Below are positions 47,051-59,335 of a stretch of DNA of 64,000 bases, in pieces. Both the position numbers and the translations under genes were made by a program. This DNA is from Epiperipatus broadwayi (taxonomy: Eukaryota; Onychophora; Udeonychophora; Euonychophora; Peripatidae), in contig JAQFVV010000001.1 in assembly GCA_028023455.1 (NCBI GenBank), forward strand, positions 27,086,426-27,150,425, given 5' to 3'. The notes under the pieces are model-generated. The model had not been told where the DNA came from and did no database searches. It saw only the letters and a list, made by a program, of their open reading frames with translations. Every line of letters begins with the position of its first letter. Position 1 is the first letter of the stretch.

Positions 47051-48640
47051 AAGTCTCTCGCAAATCTCAGCTTAATCTTAAAAAGAAATTATATTTATGA
47101 TGTGTAATTTATCAATTTAAATATTAATGTATTTTTGTTTATTTTACATTATAATCTTAGTAGCAAGATTTTCCATCTTAAAATGTTACTTGTTCGAGAG
47201 TGTAGTGCGAGTGATATTTTATATGCTTAATAATTTCTCAGTTTTATGATTAACCCTTGTTAAATGCTCAGACCGACCTTAGTAGTTTTCTTTTATTTTT
47301 GTTTTGTTTGTTTGCTTCAGCGTTAAACTAAATCAAACTTGGCTTTGGCTAGCGATCTCTAGGATATATGATTTATTTATTTTTTGGTAGATTTATTTGC
47401 TATAATTCAGATTACATAGTTCATGTTTCTTTCTTGTGTGAGACTAATCTTGGCTCATTTCAATGTACTTGTCCATGAGTGTTTTGCAGAATTATATTCT
47501 TGGTTCCAACATTTCTTTTCTGGACTAAGAAAAGCTCGTCTGCGCTGTCCCGTTATTCTCCACAAACATCCATCTTGTTAAGTCTCTATAGGGAAAAGGG
47601 AATTGGTTGGGCGAACTGCTAGCAAGAAGATATAAGCCATTACTCTGTTATAGATAAGAAATGAACTTGTCTGCCTGGGTATTTAATGTAGTTCTGCTCA
47701 CATACACTCAATGTTAAGATCTGCTAAGTAAATGTAGATCAAGTTTCATGTTTATTTTGTTATGTTTAATAAATTTAAAAAGTTCTTATAAGTATTTTGG
47801 CTGATGTTTGTCTCAGTGTTTTCTCAATTGTCTGAACCACATTCATTAGCTTTTGCTCTCCCTGGGTTTAGTCCAGCACATTCGATTCACATATCCTGTA
47901 ACACCTTAAAAATAAATGTCTAGTTCCAAATTTCGGACTAGTGGCACCTTGGCGGTCAGTATATGTGAGTCTAAAGCTTTTGTCCAGTATAATATGTATG
48001 CTTTTATTATTAATATGCCAATTTCAAGCAACCTGATGAGCTGAATTTCTAAAAAATCTTTTTTTTCTCTTTTTAAGTAAACCTCCATGAATTAAGATTA
48101 TTAACATTTCCTTAAAATATAATGTATGATTAATTAAGATTCTCACCAGATTGATTTTATGAATCAACATTTTATGTTGGTTTTTATTATAAAAATTGTT
48201 ATTTGTGCAACTCCAAATAGAATGAAGTAATTCTACACAGGGTAAATCCATCACTCAAGCTAATTAACACTTTGAAATATAAAATGTTATTTAATTAAAT
48301 TCTGAAAGGGTGATCTATTATTTGCTTTCTATATCCTTACTAGTTTTTATTGTATTTTTTATACTCTTAAAATATCAAATATTCAAATATTCCAGTTCTT
48401 ATAAAATCCACAAAAGTGAGATTAAATTATTTTAAATAGCAGAAACAGAGAGGGTCAAATCTCAATGTATATTTTATTAAATGAAATCTTTATTCATATA
48501 TTATAGGAGCATAGTGTATCATTTGTATAAATTATAGCACTAAAACAAGGGGTCATTTATTTTAAAGCAGTAATTTCTATTCAGTGTCGTTAGTGACATT
48601 TAGCCATACTACATTACTGACATTTGGCTCATCTTCATGA
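47051..48640. other. Non-coding, partly GC-elevated stretch
   Basis: 47490-47650 is the least AT-rich part, without a recognised frame. An AATAAA (47768-47773) could be a polyadenylation signal of whatever element occupies 46.4-47.8 kb. No gene identified. Confidence 0.35.
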
Positions 48641-48735
48641 ACATATATATGTGCTTTTAATCTGGGGGTTGTGACAGGATTGAACCCATAGCCTCTGGCA
48701 TTGGTGACTCCAGTAAGCCTGGGCCACATCATGCC
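48641..48735 (-). repeat. tRNA-derived SINE remnant
   Basis: On the - strand ATGTGGCCCAGGCTTACTGG (A-box-like) is followed 40 bases later by GGGTTCAATCCTGTCACA (B box GGTTCAATCC). The tail toward lower coordinates is A-rich then TA-rich. No target-site duplication seen. Confidence 0.6.
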
Positions 48736-49894
48736 TAATCACACTTCTCTAAGTACTGCCCTAAAATGGTCTTAGACTTTGTCTTTCATCCAGAAGCATG
48801 ACTTTTTCCTGTTATTTTCTTTGTCCACTATATCAGTACTGCCACTTCTTCGTATTATTATTTCTTTTGCTTCATGACCCAGTTTTGATGTTATAATATT
48901 AAAATTGTGCTCTGCTCAAAATATATGTAAATGCCAAGCATTACTAATTTTATTAATTAATAATGTTATATCAATCTTATTATACGATCCCACCATCTTA
49001 ATTTGTTCTGTATTTAAGAGTATAAGCCTTGTGGGGAAATAAAGCATTCATCTTACTAGTGATAATTAAAAGAATTTTCAATAAATATTTTGTTATATAA
49101 CTAAATGAAATTTTGCAAATGTGTGTTTACTTATTTTCATGACTGTAATGGCGTGAAAATAGTTTTATTATATCTGTAATAAATCTCAGAACACTTCCCC
49201 GCAATAAAATGATAGTCATCATGTTTCAGAAATGTATACCCAAAGCATTAAAAACAATTTTATGTAATCTTTCTAATAATTGATTGGCATCTTAATACCA
49301 TATCCACCAAAAATGTGTGTTAATGTATATATATTATTTAATTGATAAAAGAGCATATGAGAATTGTCAGTGTGAATTCACTATGTAATTATCTATCATT
49401 TGGTAGATTGCTTGCTCATTCACACATACGTAAATGTATATAAATAATTTGTCATGTTATTAAATTATTTTATTGTATAAACTTATTTGAGTCATTCAAA
49501 TTCATTTTTCTCCACTTCCACACATACAATCATGCATATGCCTATTGTAGTTAAGTTATAATGTAGTTAATATTAAGTCTCATTGTCTTCTCTGCTTGGC
49601 CAGTGGGCCAGATTTTAGAATAAATTCTCATGTGCCATCATTAGAGTTATTCATTAGGTGTTTGATCTGGGTCTTAAAAATGGTTTTGAAGTCAGGCTGG
49701 TCCCTGACATAAATCTCAGGTTTGAATGGGTTTGAAGTATATTTTTTGAGTTCAGCTCATATTAGATGGATCAAGATGTTTTGACTGGTACAATATCTCA
49801 TGATTTATAAAAATAAGTGCAGAGTTATTAAACCAAGTAATTTTTAATATTTCTGTAGAGTAATTTTTATTACACCATTCTCACACTATGTAGT
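48736..49894. other. Non-coding spacer
   Basis: AT-rich; 49590-49800 is less AT-rich with short repeated words (GGTTTGAA at 49711, GTTTTGAAG at 49682) and no frame. Confidence 0.4.
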
Positions 49895-50065
49895 GACTGG
49901 TTTTACCCACTTTTAGACCTTGTGAATGGGTGTAATCATAAACATATGACCAAAGATGTGGAAAAAATGTAGGATCCCTAAGATGCACATTTTGTGTTGA
50001 ACCACCACTCATTAGTTGGCCCAGATCACATTCTCTTACACATATCTTTATTGTTCACTATATAT
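49895..50065 (-). repeat. SINE family A, partial copy, - orientation
   Basis: Contains ATGCACATTTTGTGTTGAAC and CACCACTCATTAGTTGG-CCCAGAT, matching the - oriented arm at 14.08-14.2 kb (ATACATATTTTGTGCTGAAC ... CAGCACTCATCAGTTG) and, past it, the 23.1-kb copy (CCTCACACATATA against TCTTACACATATC). Confidence 0.7.
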
Positions 50066-50158
50066 AGATAGTCAATTATTACAGTTTAATTAATAAATGT
50101 CAAACTTATTGTCCTCACAACTTTGATATAAACCATTTGATGGAAGTATATTAATAAT

Positions 50159-50570
50159 TAAAACCATTGTGGAACCCAGTGATACCATCGAAAATGTTAA
50201 AGCTAAAATTCAAAATAAAGAAGAAATTCACCCAGATCAACAATGTTTGATTTTTGATGGCAAACAATTGGAAGATGGCAGCATATTGTATGATTACAAC
50301 ATCCAAAAAGAATCTACTCTTCATTTAGTTTTGTGTCTCAGAAGAGAGATGCAAATTTTTGTTAAAATTCTCACTGGTAAAATCATCACATTAGAGGTTG
50401 AATCCAGTGATACTATAGGAAATGTCAAAGCTAAAATCCAAAATAAGAAAGGTATTTCTCCAGAACAACAGCAATTGATTTTTGCAAGCAAACAATTAGA
50501 AAATGATTGAACATTATCTGATTATAATATTTAAAAAGAATTGATCTTTCATTCAGTTGCCAGTGAACTT
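50159..50570 (+). pseudogene. Polyubiquitin pseudogene, two units, 5'-truncated
   Basis: The first unit begins at about ubiquitin residue 11 and reads [31 protein letters not shown] (Lys48 kept) and [13 protein letters not shown] (Lys63 kept). It ends CLRRE where ubiquitin has RLRGG, so the Gly-Gly needed for processing and conjugation is gone. The second unit follows directly ([20 protein letters not shown] ... [18 protein letters not shown]) and hits TGA, then continues as TLSDYNI-stop-KELIFHSVAS. Head-to-tail units without spacer are the polyubiquitin gene layout; lack of introns and of an upstream start suggest a retrocopy or relic. Not functional. Ubiquitin itself tags proteins for degradation and signalling. 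Confidence 0.93.
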
Positions 50571-52011
50571 TATTTTTTTACCAAGATTTTGACTTAATTT
50601 ATTTAAATTATTTAATTGTGAAAGCATTCTATTTTAATTTATAAACTGGTGTAAGAATGATATACTGAAAATTGCACTGCAGAAATAATATTCATTAAGT
50701 GAATAATCTCTAGTTCAATGAAAGTATAATAAAAATTATTATATAATTTTTAAGTCTAAAATTTCTGACTAATGTAAACAAATGCAGAGTATTAGTGGCA
50801 ATGCTTTAAGTCATTGCTATCATTTATAATTATGATATGCTGCAAATAATACTAATAAATATTTAGACTGACAGCTACAAGTATATTAATAAACAGTGTT
50901 TTTAGGAATCCTATTTTATATCTCAAAAACAGATAAGAATTAATACTTAAACAAAGTAATTGACAAAATCAATAAAAAAATCCTTTTCGTTTTATGAAAT
51001 TATTAAAACAAAAATTTTTAATGCCATTGTTATGGGAGTTGTAGGTTATTATTCACCATGGATGAGTGTTTTCAATATAAAATTAAATAAATCAGATAGA
51101 AAAAATTACATTTGAGAAAAATTCTTCACACTTATTAGCAATTTTAATATCACAATTACCAATTGATCAAGGCATCTTTAGTCATGTTGAATTATAAGTA
51201 TATGCATTATATATAAAGTGCAAATGTGTATTAATATAATACAAGATAAATGCTTAGTTTACAATCACCAGATGATAATTTAATTAATAAAATTGAAAAA
51301 GGTAGAAAATCAATTTAAGATAATTTGTTTATAGCATATAAGAACTTGAAGGATGACATAAACTTAAGTGACTTGATTAACATTAAATATAATGACTTAA
51401 AAAAAAAAACTAATACATAATGTTCAATATACTTGAACAAAGGTGTCAGTGATTAAGGTTATCAAGAATCTTCACAAAATATATGCACCACAATCATACA
51501 TTAAATTCTGTTTCAAATTATTAAATGGATTCCGATCAATGAAGGTTTAGTGAAATAATTAGCTAAATATAAATTTGGAACCGTCATATGTTTTTTGTAA
51601 GATAAAAGAGGATCTTTTCCATTTGTTTGAATAACTTGTAGGATTTAAACTTTTAAGATTAAAAACATTTCCTGCTTTATACATAAATTTAAAATAAATA
51701 AATAATATTAAAAGATTTCATCAATACAATGTAATAGTTTTGCTATGTGCTCTAAACACAATGAGGACTATAACATGTAAAATGATTTTTGATAATAAGA
51801 TTGGAATAAATATTTTAATAATTGAATCAAATGCCTCCCAAAAAAACATAATGGACAAAGTTTGGTCAAACATTGGTCTACCTTCATGTGAATTATGGAA
51901 ATAATATAAATCAAAATAAAATGTCAAATCATTCCCCCAAACATGATGTTTTTTCAGCAATGTTACCTTTGAAATGAAGATAAAGTCTAAATTTCAAATA
52001 TAAATTAACCT
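50571..52011. other. Non-coding spacer
   Basis: AT-rich; no recognised feature. The 79-codon - strand frame at 51.7-51.96 kb resembles no family and lacks biased composition. Confidence 0.45.
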
Positions 52012-52525
52012 ATGTTTGTTTATGAGCAGTTTAAGGCTGTTAATTTAGATTTCATGCTCCTTATTTGTATAATTCTCTATTTCAATATACTTAACATTGC
52101 AACAATTGTTCAAAAGGATAGCCTATCGGTCAGCTGTTTGAAATTTAGAGTTTATTCACAAGGTAGCTTTGCTGAAAAAAATGTAATGTTTGGGAGGGGG
52201 GGGGGATGATTTGAAATTTTATGTTCTGATATATTTATGCTTGGGAAAATACAAAGTTAAAATGCCTAATTTATTAGTCTTTTTTTTATATACATAAATT
52301 AAACATGTTTGTTAATGAGCGATTTAAGATCATAGCTAATTTAAATTTTATGGTCCCTTGTTTGTATAATTCTCTATTTCAATATATTAAATAACATTGC
52401 AGCAACCAAAAGAATATCCTCTTGATCACGCTGTTGAAAATTAGACTTCATCTGTATTCACAAGATAGAGTTTCTAAAAATATATATATAACATTTGGGG
52501 GAGTGATTTAACATTTTATATTTGA
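52012..52525 (+). repeat. Diverged tandem direct repeat, unit about 293 bp
   Basis: 52012-52230 and 52305-52525 share, in order, ATGTTTGTT-ATGAGC, TTTGTATAATTCTCTATTTC-AATATA, ACATTGCA-CAA, TATTCACAAG and a G-run near TTTGGG. The first unit ends in GGGAGGGGGGGGGG (52191-52205), exceptional in this AT-rich context. The + strand frame over the first unit is not conserved in the second, so it is unlikely to code. Confidence 0.85.
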
Positions 52526-52697
52526 ATTTTTAGCTAGCAATATGCATTGGTTCTATTTCTTAGAAATTAAAAAAAAATAACGAAGATATTTATAAAAGAA
52601 TTATATAAATAACATGAAGGTTTATAATTTAAAATTTATATGTAAATAACTATTGTAAAAATGTATATTATTATTACTAACTATATAGAAGTTAATC

Positions 52698-52964
52698 AAA
52701 CCTACACACTAGTGCCATTTTAAACAAGATGATAAAACTGTAAGAATACTCTTGCTCCAGCAACAAGATAAAGTCTTTAAAGAAATAAGAGCAACCATCT
52801 TATTTCTAAGCTCCTTATGATAATTCATGAACTAATCTTAAATGTGTGTTTAGAAATAAGACGGTCACTCTTATTTCCTTACAGAGTTTATCTTGTGGCT
52901 GGGGTGAGAGTATCCTTACAGTTTTTTTATTATCTTGTTTAAAACAGCACTGGTGTGGTAGTTT
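52698..52964. mobile_element. Fold-back MITE
   Basis: The left arm (AAACCTACACACTAGTGCCA, TTTTAAACAAGAT, CTGTAAG, ATACTCT, CAAGATAAA) is matched in reverse complement by the right arm ending TGGTGTGGTAGTTT. The arms reach about 115 bp each with a short centre near 52825-52845. No coding frame; class unknown. Confidence 0.82.
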
Positions 52965-53132
52965 GTTTATTTTCTATATATAATTATTGTTTTTGTTAAT
53001 AAAGATTTTATTTAAATAGAAAAAAAGTTATATTGATGATCTTGCCATACCTTATCTTATCATAGATCTAAAACAGGTTTTCAACCTTGAAAAATTGAGA
53101 TCAGCAAAATGATAATAAAGTACTTTAAAATT

Positions 53133-53463
53133 AATAATAACATAAAAGGCTGAAACCTTTGACAGATGCACCCTTAAAATAATGCTTAAATGATAGCCAA
53201 TCAGATAGTAATAATGACTGTACAAGGAACTCTCAATTCAAACACAAGTCAGAAATTTTACAAGAACTGCACAAGGAACTCCCAATTCAACACAAGTCAG
53301 AGATTTTACAAGAAAAAGAACTCACATCTTTTTCTTGTAAAATCTCTGATTTGTGTTTCAATTGAGAGTTCCTTGTGCAGTCATTATTACTATCTGATTG
53401 GCTGTCATTTAAGCATTTTTAAGGGTGCATCTGTCAAAGGTTTTAGCCTTTCATGTTATTATT
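53133..53463. mobile_element. Fold-back element with internal tandem duplication
   Basis: Termini AATAATAACATAAAAGGCT and its near reverse complement. The arms share TTTGACAGATGCACCCTTAA, AGCCAATCAGATAGTAATAA and GGAACTCTCAATT. The left arm carries an extra tandem copy of about 48 bp (53221-53267 and 53270-53312, each GTACAAGGAACT / GCACAAGGAACT ... TTTTACAAGAA). A one-arm relative is at 8.73 kb. No coding frame. Confidence 0.88.
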
Positions 53464-56360
53464 ATTTCATCTGCTTGTGCTTAATAAATTAATATATTTA
53501 CTCTAAAATTAATAAAATGCAGAAATGACAAAATCATTGAATCACAATGCCTTTGTTATGTATAAAGATTAAAATTTTGTCTTTGTCAATGAATATAATA
53601 TATTTAAAAATAACATTACCAACTGACTTATAATCTTAGCACATTAAGTGAATTTTGGAGATAATACCAATGATATAAAATGATTATTTGTTAAATCACA
53701 AATATATTGAATTAAATAAAAATCTAAATATATAAAAATAAAAGCTTTATACATAATAAAATACACATTATAATATAGCAAAGTTTTTTAAATTATTGTA
53801 ACATATAACCAAGGTAAAAAAAATTCAAATAAATATTAAATACCAATATTATTAAGCTTCTTAAATTTTTTTTTACAAGTTACATGTGTTATTTGTTGAT
53901 ATGTTTGAGAGAAAGATTAAATATACTTATCTAAACATTAGCCACTGTCATGAATAACTCGCATTAGTCAATTTTTTTTTTTTTTTAAAAAATCCTTGTA
54001 GCTTGAATTATTCAATTTATTTTATCTAAAATTTATTGTCATAATTCTGTGACTGGAATTTATAATACATTTATTGCTATTTTTTAAAGTCAGCAGGAAT
54101 TTATAATCGATTTATTGATATTTTTTAATATTAACAAGTAAAACATTGGTTGATGTTATAGGATAACTATGTCATAAAAATGTGTAATTATCTGCAATCA
54201 ACTTAAACTCTGTCACTAGTTCTGATCCAAAATTTCAAATTTTAAACTAATAAAACTTAGAATATTATCTCCATATCTTATGATAAAATATTGTATATTC
54301 ATTAGTTTAACACTAATACATATATAATATTCATTAACACATATTTCATGTATACTAATTGTGTAAATAAAACTAATGATTTTTTTTATATCAGTTATAA
54401 ATTAAATAGTTATTTATGTAACTAATTTTTATTTTATATAACTAAAATCCAGAGTAATCTAAATATAGTTAAATCTGCAAAACACTGGAAGTGTAAGTTA
54501 ATATTTGAAAAAATGTGGAATAAAATAATTTAGAAGAATAAAGTTAGAAATAGTATGCATTCAAATAGTCATCTAAAAAATATTATTTGTTGAGAGAATT
54601 AGAAAGAGGAAGATAAACTGAATTATATATAAAGCTTAAAGATATAGAAATAATAAAATAAATAAAAAGAGACTGTAGATAAAAAGAACTAACAGAAAAA
54701 GATGAGTATTCAATGCAAAAATTTGCTCATTATCATTCTTTAAGGCTCATCAATAAAAAACATTATTAATTAAATCAAAGATTATGTAAAATATTTACAA
54801 AAGTACTTAACAAAATTTTCCATACATAAATATAAATTTTTTTTTGGACAAACAATTAATTCCAAATAAGAAAGGTTATTTTATAAACAGAAAAGTATTT
54901 GAAACAAAACCAGCTTTAAAAAATTATACATCTAGAAAATATGCTAAAACACCACATTTTAAGAACGATTTTCCTAGATAAAAGTTTAAGTATATTAAAT
55001 ATATATGTTAATCTAATCGTTATTATTTTGTTAATACTGTACATTATATTTTTTGTCATCAAATAAAAAACATATCAAGCTACCCACATTATTCTGAAAG
55101 ACTATAGATCAACAGAGACATTGTATAGATTAAAATTTTTAATATGTTTGTCATTAATTGACTTTTGAGAAATAATCTAAGTTTCTCAAAGTATAAGTTT
55201 TGGGACCTTCATGCACGGAATATATTTTGGATCAAAATTAAATATATAAATAATGATGATGATAAAAAGAGACAGTGGGAAATAAAAATATATTTTAAAA
55301 ACAAAATACATTAGTGCATATTTAAAATTATTACATATTATAATATTGACATACAGATTTGCTATATATTTTTAAAAAAAACATGTATGTATACAAATTT
55401 TCTTGTTATATATATATATAACATTGTTAAAGTTAGGTTTACTGAATTAATTTTTTTTTCTACAAAGAGGATATTAACGATAATAAATTATTAGTAATGT
55501 TTATTTTATCTTTTAGCTAAAAATAACTCGATACTTATTTGCTGACTAATTTTGGTTGATTATTTATGTTGGCTAAAAGCTGGCTGTGTAAATAATATCT
55601 AAACCGCTTGAAAAAAAATTCAAATTCATTCACAGATTTTAAAGCAGCTTATAGGCAGAACTTGAGAAAGATTTATTTCTGTCCCATGTGTGACAAAGCA
55701 CAGAGATCCACAAATAAGGTTTATGGAAACGGCATTTAATTCTTAGTTCTAGTTTGAAACTTGATATAAATTTTATATATTTCTGATTTTAATTTCAGAA
55801 AATATTACATAATATTATATCAAAAATTAATTATATAATACTTAATGTAAATATTAAAATGTTAAAATATTTAAACAATTTAATATTTTACATCTATTTT
55901 TATCTAAGTTGATAAAAAAAAAAAAACTCATGGACTTATATTAACCATTATAAAGTATCACTTTTACAATATTAAATAAAGTTTACATAGAAACTAAAAA
56001 GTTAAGAATACTAATTAAAATAATTGTCAGGTACAGCTTAAATATTATTTTAGTAATCATAATTAAAGTTAACTTCTAAGTAATGTTTTTGATTCATTTT
56101 TCCGAGAAAGCTATCGAATAATCAGATAAAATTTTCCTTTTTTCTCCCTCATGATCATTTTGTAGTATTTATAATTCAATTTCTTTTTAACCTAATATAT
56201 TTCTTATAAATGTGTTAAGTAAAGTGAAAATTAAAATATGAAACATTAATGAGAAAGAATAAAATATTTTCACTTTAAAACTAACATCTTTTGAACTATT
56301 TAAAACAATTTGAACACAGTAATAAATGAATCGTTCAGTTTTACTGCCTTTTTTGAAATA
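53464..56360. other. Long AT-rich spacer
   Basis: Nothing recognised in about 2.9 kb. Poly-T (53972-53987) and (TA)n (55408-55421) runs only. Confidence 0.5.
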
Positions 56361-56851
56361 CTCTAGAACAGGGGTGGCCGACTTTTTTGTTCATAAGATC
56401 TACTTTTCATTTTAAAAACGTGTTGCGATCGACTTGTTGTCATAGGCATAGTCTAAATGGAGGGAGGTGTGAAATACATACTATTTTTATATATCGATCT
56501 AGTAAAAAATAACAATTATTTAACAGACCAAAAAAACTCATGTCCGGGGAATTAAAGCAACATGAGTAATTATTAACAATATTTATTAATTCAAATTAGC
56601 TACATTAAGTCAAGATTAAAAATATTATTTTCAATAATGATACGGTTTAGTGGATGAACTTCACCTATCTAGAATTGAAAAAAAAATTAGAACAAAAACA
56701 AAAATAACAAAAAAACTTGGGAAATCTTGATTTAATTTGTTTCACTCGTTACCCGACAGCTCTTACTAGATTGATCTCACGATTGACCAAAAATAGCTTT
56801 GTGATCGACCGGTGGATCACGATCGACTTGTTGGACACCCCTGCTCTAGAA
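56361..56851. mobile_element. hAT-type MITE with 8-bp target-site duplication
   Basis: CTCTAGAA is repeated exactly at 56361-56368 and 56844-56851. The 475-bp insert starts CAGGGGTGGCCGAC and ends GTTGGACACCCCTG; these match as inverted repeats at 12 of 14 positions. 8-bp target duplications and CAGGGGT/ACCCCTG ends are hallmarks of hAT transposons. Subterminal CGATCGACTTGTTG occurs near both ends in the same orientation. No transposase frame, so it depends on an autonomous relative. Confidence 0.95.
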
Positions 56852-57830
56852 AAATAAAGATCTTCTGATATATAGTGATTGATACATAGGCATGCCATGT
56901 ATGCAACTTGGCTTTGAATTTGCACTAGATAAAATCTGGAACAATTTTACGTCACAGGAAGAATTAGGATTTCTTTCTTTGAGTAGCTAGTCCATACTTA
57001 AATTAGCAGCTATTCAGCATTTATTAATATATAGATGCAGGCTACAAATTGATCAGATGATAAATGTTATGTTCACTTTTAAAATCAGAAATACAATTGT
57101 AATATGATCTTATTGTTGAAATGGTGTCACATTCATAAGGCTGATAAGTTCCTGGGTTATTTTAATCTTTTTTTTAAAAAATAAAAAATAATTAATATAC
57201 TTTAATTTAGAATGATCTATTTCTTTTTTAAAAAAGTAAGGATTAAGATCCAAAATTTAATAATAAAACAGGTTTTTATCATTGAGAATTGTGCATTTAA
57301 ATCTAAAAACCAGTTGAATTACTATAGAAGGAAAATTCCTATCTATACAAAATCCTTTTTTTTTTTTTTAGCATCTTCCTATGAACACTTTTAGAAAGTT
57401 CTCACAACTTATTTTATTATAAGGCGAATTATGGTTTCTAAATCTACAGCGGTCTGAATGAAAACTGACATTAAAGAAGTTTTTATAAGGAGTATCTCAG
57501 TTGTAAAAATAATGTAAACAAATTATTTTTCTGATTATTAGTATAATGAAATAAGCTACTACAAGGAATATTAAAAATACAAAATCTTTGACCCCATAAC
57601 TATTCTTTGGAAACATTATAAAAACTAACATTAAAGAACAAAATTGCATTACTATTGATAAACCAAAATGCCAAATCTTCAACTTATGCAATGCCCTCAT
57701 TTTATGATTTCACTAATAATTAATTCCAATTACTATTACTTAATAGTATCAATAAAACCTGATAAGCTTAAATAAAAGAACCAAAGCTCTTATTAAAGTG
57801 AAAGATCTTTCAAATTGTAATCAAAATTAA
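56852..57830. other. Non-coding spacer
   Basis: AT-rich; poly-T at 57355-57369. Frames at 57.2 and 57.5-57.7 kb show no family resemblance. Confidence 0.45.
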
Positions 57831-58019
57831 GGTGTTTGGCTGATTTGCAGGTTTCAGACCCAAACCAACAGTAATATAAAAAAAAATATAAACTCTCTCA
57901 AGGTTAATATATGTTATACCATTAATAAATACAATTTTACATATAACTTAATCAATAAAGAGAATGGCCATGCTTGAATGACTGAATTGACTTTCAGATG
58001 TATATCTTATCTTGCCTTG

Positions 58020-58480
58020 ATATGAAGCCTTGATTTTAAGATATAAGAACCCTTCTTAATAGTTTACGAACCCTAAGAAGGACTGAAGTTCTTTGTTATT
58101 TTTGGGTTTTGGCTGTTTTTTATTGCCATCAATTTCTTTTGCATTGAATGAGTGCAATTTGCATTTATACTGTATCCTAGAAATTGAAGCTCATTGGCTT
58201 CAAATATGCACTTATCCAAATTTATTTTAATGCCAAAGGCTTTGAATTTGTCTAGGAGTTTCTTGGTGGCATTCTAGAATTGTTCTGGTGTTTGTGACTA
58301 ATAAGACAGCATCAAAATATGGTATGGATCCAGTATTCTAGTAGCCAGTTGATCCATGAGTCTCTGGAATATCACTGGGATGACTGATATACTAAAAAGC
58401 AATTGGTTCAATAGTGAAAAGGCTAACAACCCACCAGGGTGATCTTCTTTCACTTTGTTATGAGTAAAGCTCTGATGGTT
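58020..58480 (-). pseudogene. Ty3/gypsy reverse transcriptase remnant
   Basis: On the - strand: SVIPVIFQRLMDQLATRI (about 58330-58390), then SQTPEQF, ATKKLLDKFKAFGIKINLDK and CIFEANELQF (about 58170-58300), then PKPKNNKELQSFLGFVNY (about 58050-58110). This is RT from the palm to the connection, of a gypsy family different from the other three elements. The catalytic Asp-Asp box (expected near 58310) is destroyed by a frame change. Not functional. Confidence 0.85.
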
Positions 58481-58565
58481 GGCTTAAGCTTTTAATTGAC
58501 ATTCCTATATGTTTACAGTAAATATTTCATTGGCACATATCTAAGTGATTTTAATAATCATGGTA

Positions 58566-58795
58566 CTATAAATATGATGAATGTCTAGCCACACTCACAT
58601 ATTTAATCGTTTGGAACTGGCATATTTTAAACTATTTTTTCAGTCAATGGGGAAAAATATTCATTTTGTATGACTTTGCTTTATCTCTGTATTGTAAATA
58701 TGACAAATGTCATTAACGGCACACTCATGTATTTATTCTATTTTTTTCCAGTCATAGGGAAAAATACTTCTTTTGTTAGACTGTGCCAAATCTGT
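58566..58795 (-). repeat. Tandem duplication next to the RT remnant
   Basis: 58566-58680 and 58692-58795 share AAATATGA, AATGTC, CACACTCA, ATGTATTTA/ATATTTA and CAGTCA-GGGAAAAATA in order. Unit about 125 bp. Confidence 0.65.
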
Positions 58796-58968
58796 TGTGT
58801 TTGGCTGAATTGCAGGCTTTATATCCAAACCAACAGTAATATCAAAAAAATATGAACAGCATGTTATACCATTAATAAATACAGTTTTATGTATTACTTA
58901 GTCAATAATGAGCTGGTCATGAATGAATGAATGAACTCTATTTCCAGCTGCATATCTTAGCTTGCCTT

Positions 58969-59246
58969 ATGAGTCCTAGGCTGTACTGTACAGCTTGCCT
59001 AGTCCTATTGTGGACTTGCCTCATTGCATAGATGTATCAATAATGACTATAGTAGAATCACCTTCTCAGTTGAAAGTGGTTTCAATTGAAAGAATGTTCA
59101 ATCATTCAGGTTAGACAGACATTCTCTTTCTTGCTTACCTCCAACAAGGCTGACTATTTATTGCCAGATCCTTACTTTACTGGTAGCAATCAGATTCAGA
59201 GACCACCATTGCCTATTGATCCATATTAACCAATGGTAGGATTTTA
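58969..59246. other. Less AT-rich stretch, possibly more of the same gypsy remnant
   Basis: Mixed composition on the side where protease/Gag of the - strand gypsy element would lie; no motif recognised. Confidence 0.3.
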
Positions 59247-59335
59247 TGCATGTTTACACATTGGTCATACTTATGTTTTACCCTTTGGCCATGTTTATAC
59301 ATTGGTTATTCACATGTTTACACATTGGTTAGTAT
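59247..59335 (+). repeat. Short tandem repeat, CATGTTTACACATTGGT units
   Basis: Three clear copies (59249, 59288 with TATACATTGG, 59312) and one diverged copy (59271) of a unit of about 20-25 bases. Confidence 0.75.

Larger units (their letters stand above)
57832..58968 (-). repeat. Direct repeats flanking a gypsy RT remnant
   Basis: 57832-58013 and 58797-58968 are diverged direct copies: GTGTTTGGCTGATTTGCAGG / GTGTTTGGCTGAATTGCAGG, CCAAACCAACAGTAATAT, TTATACCATTAATAAATACA, and ...ATATCTTA-CTTGCCTT at the end. They bracket the RT remnant. They could be relic LTRs or a duplicated internal segment. Confidence 0.75.
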
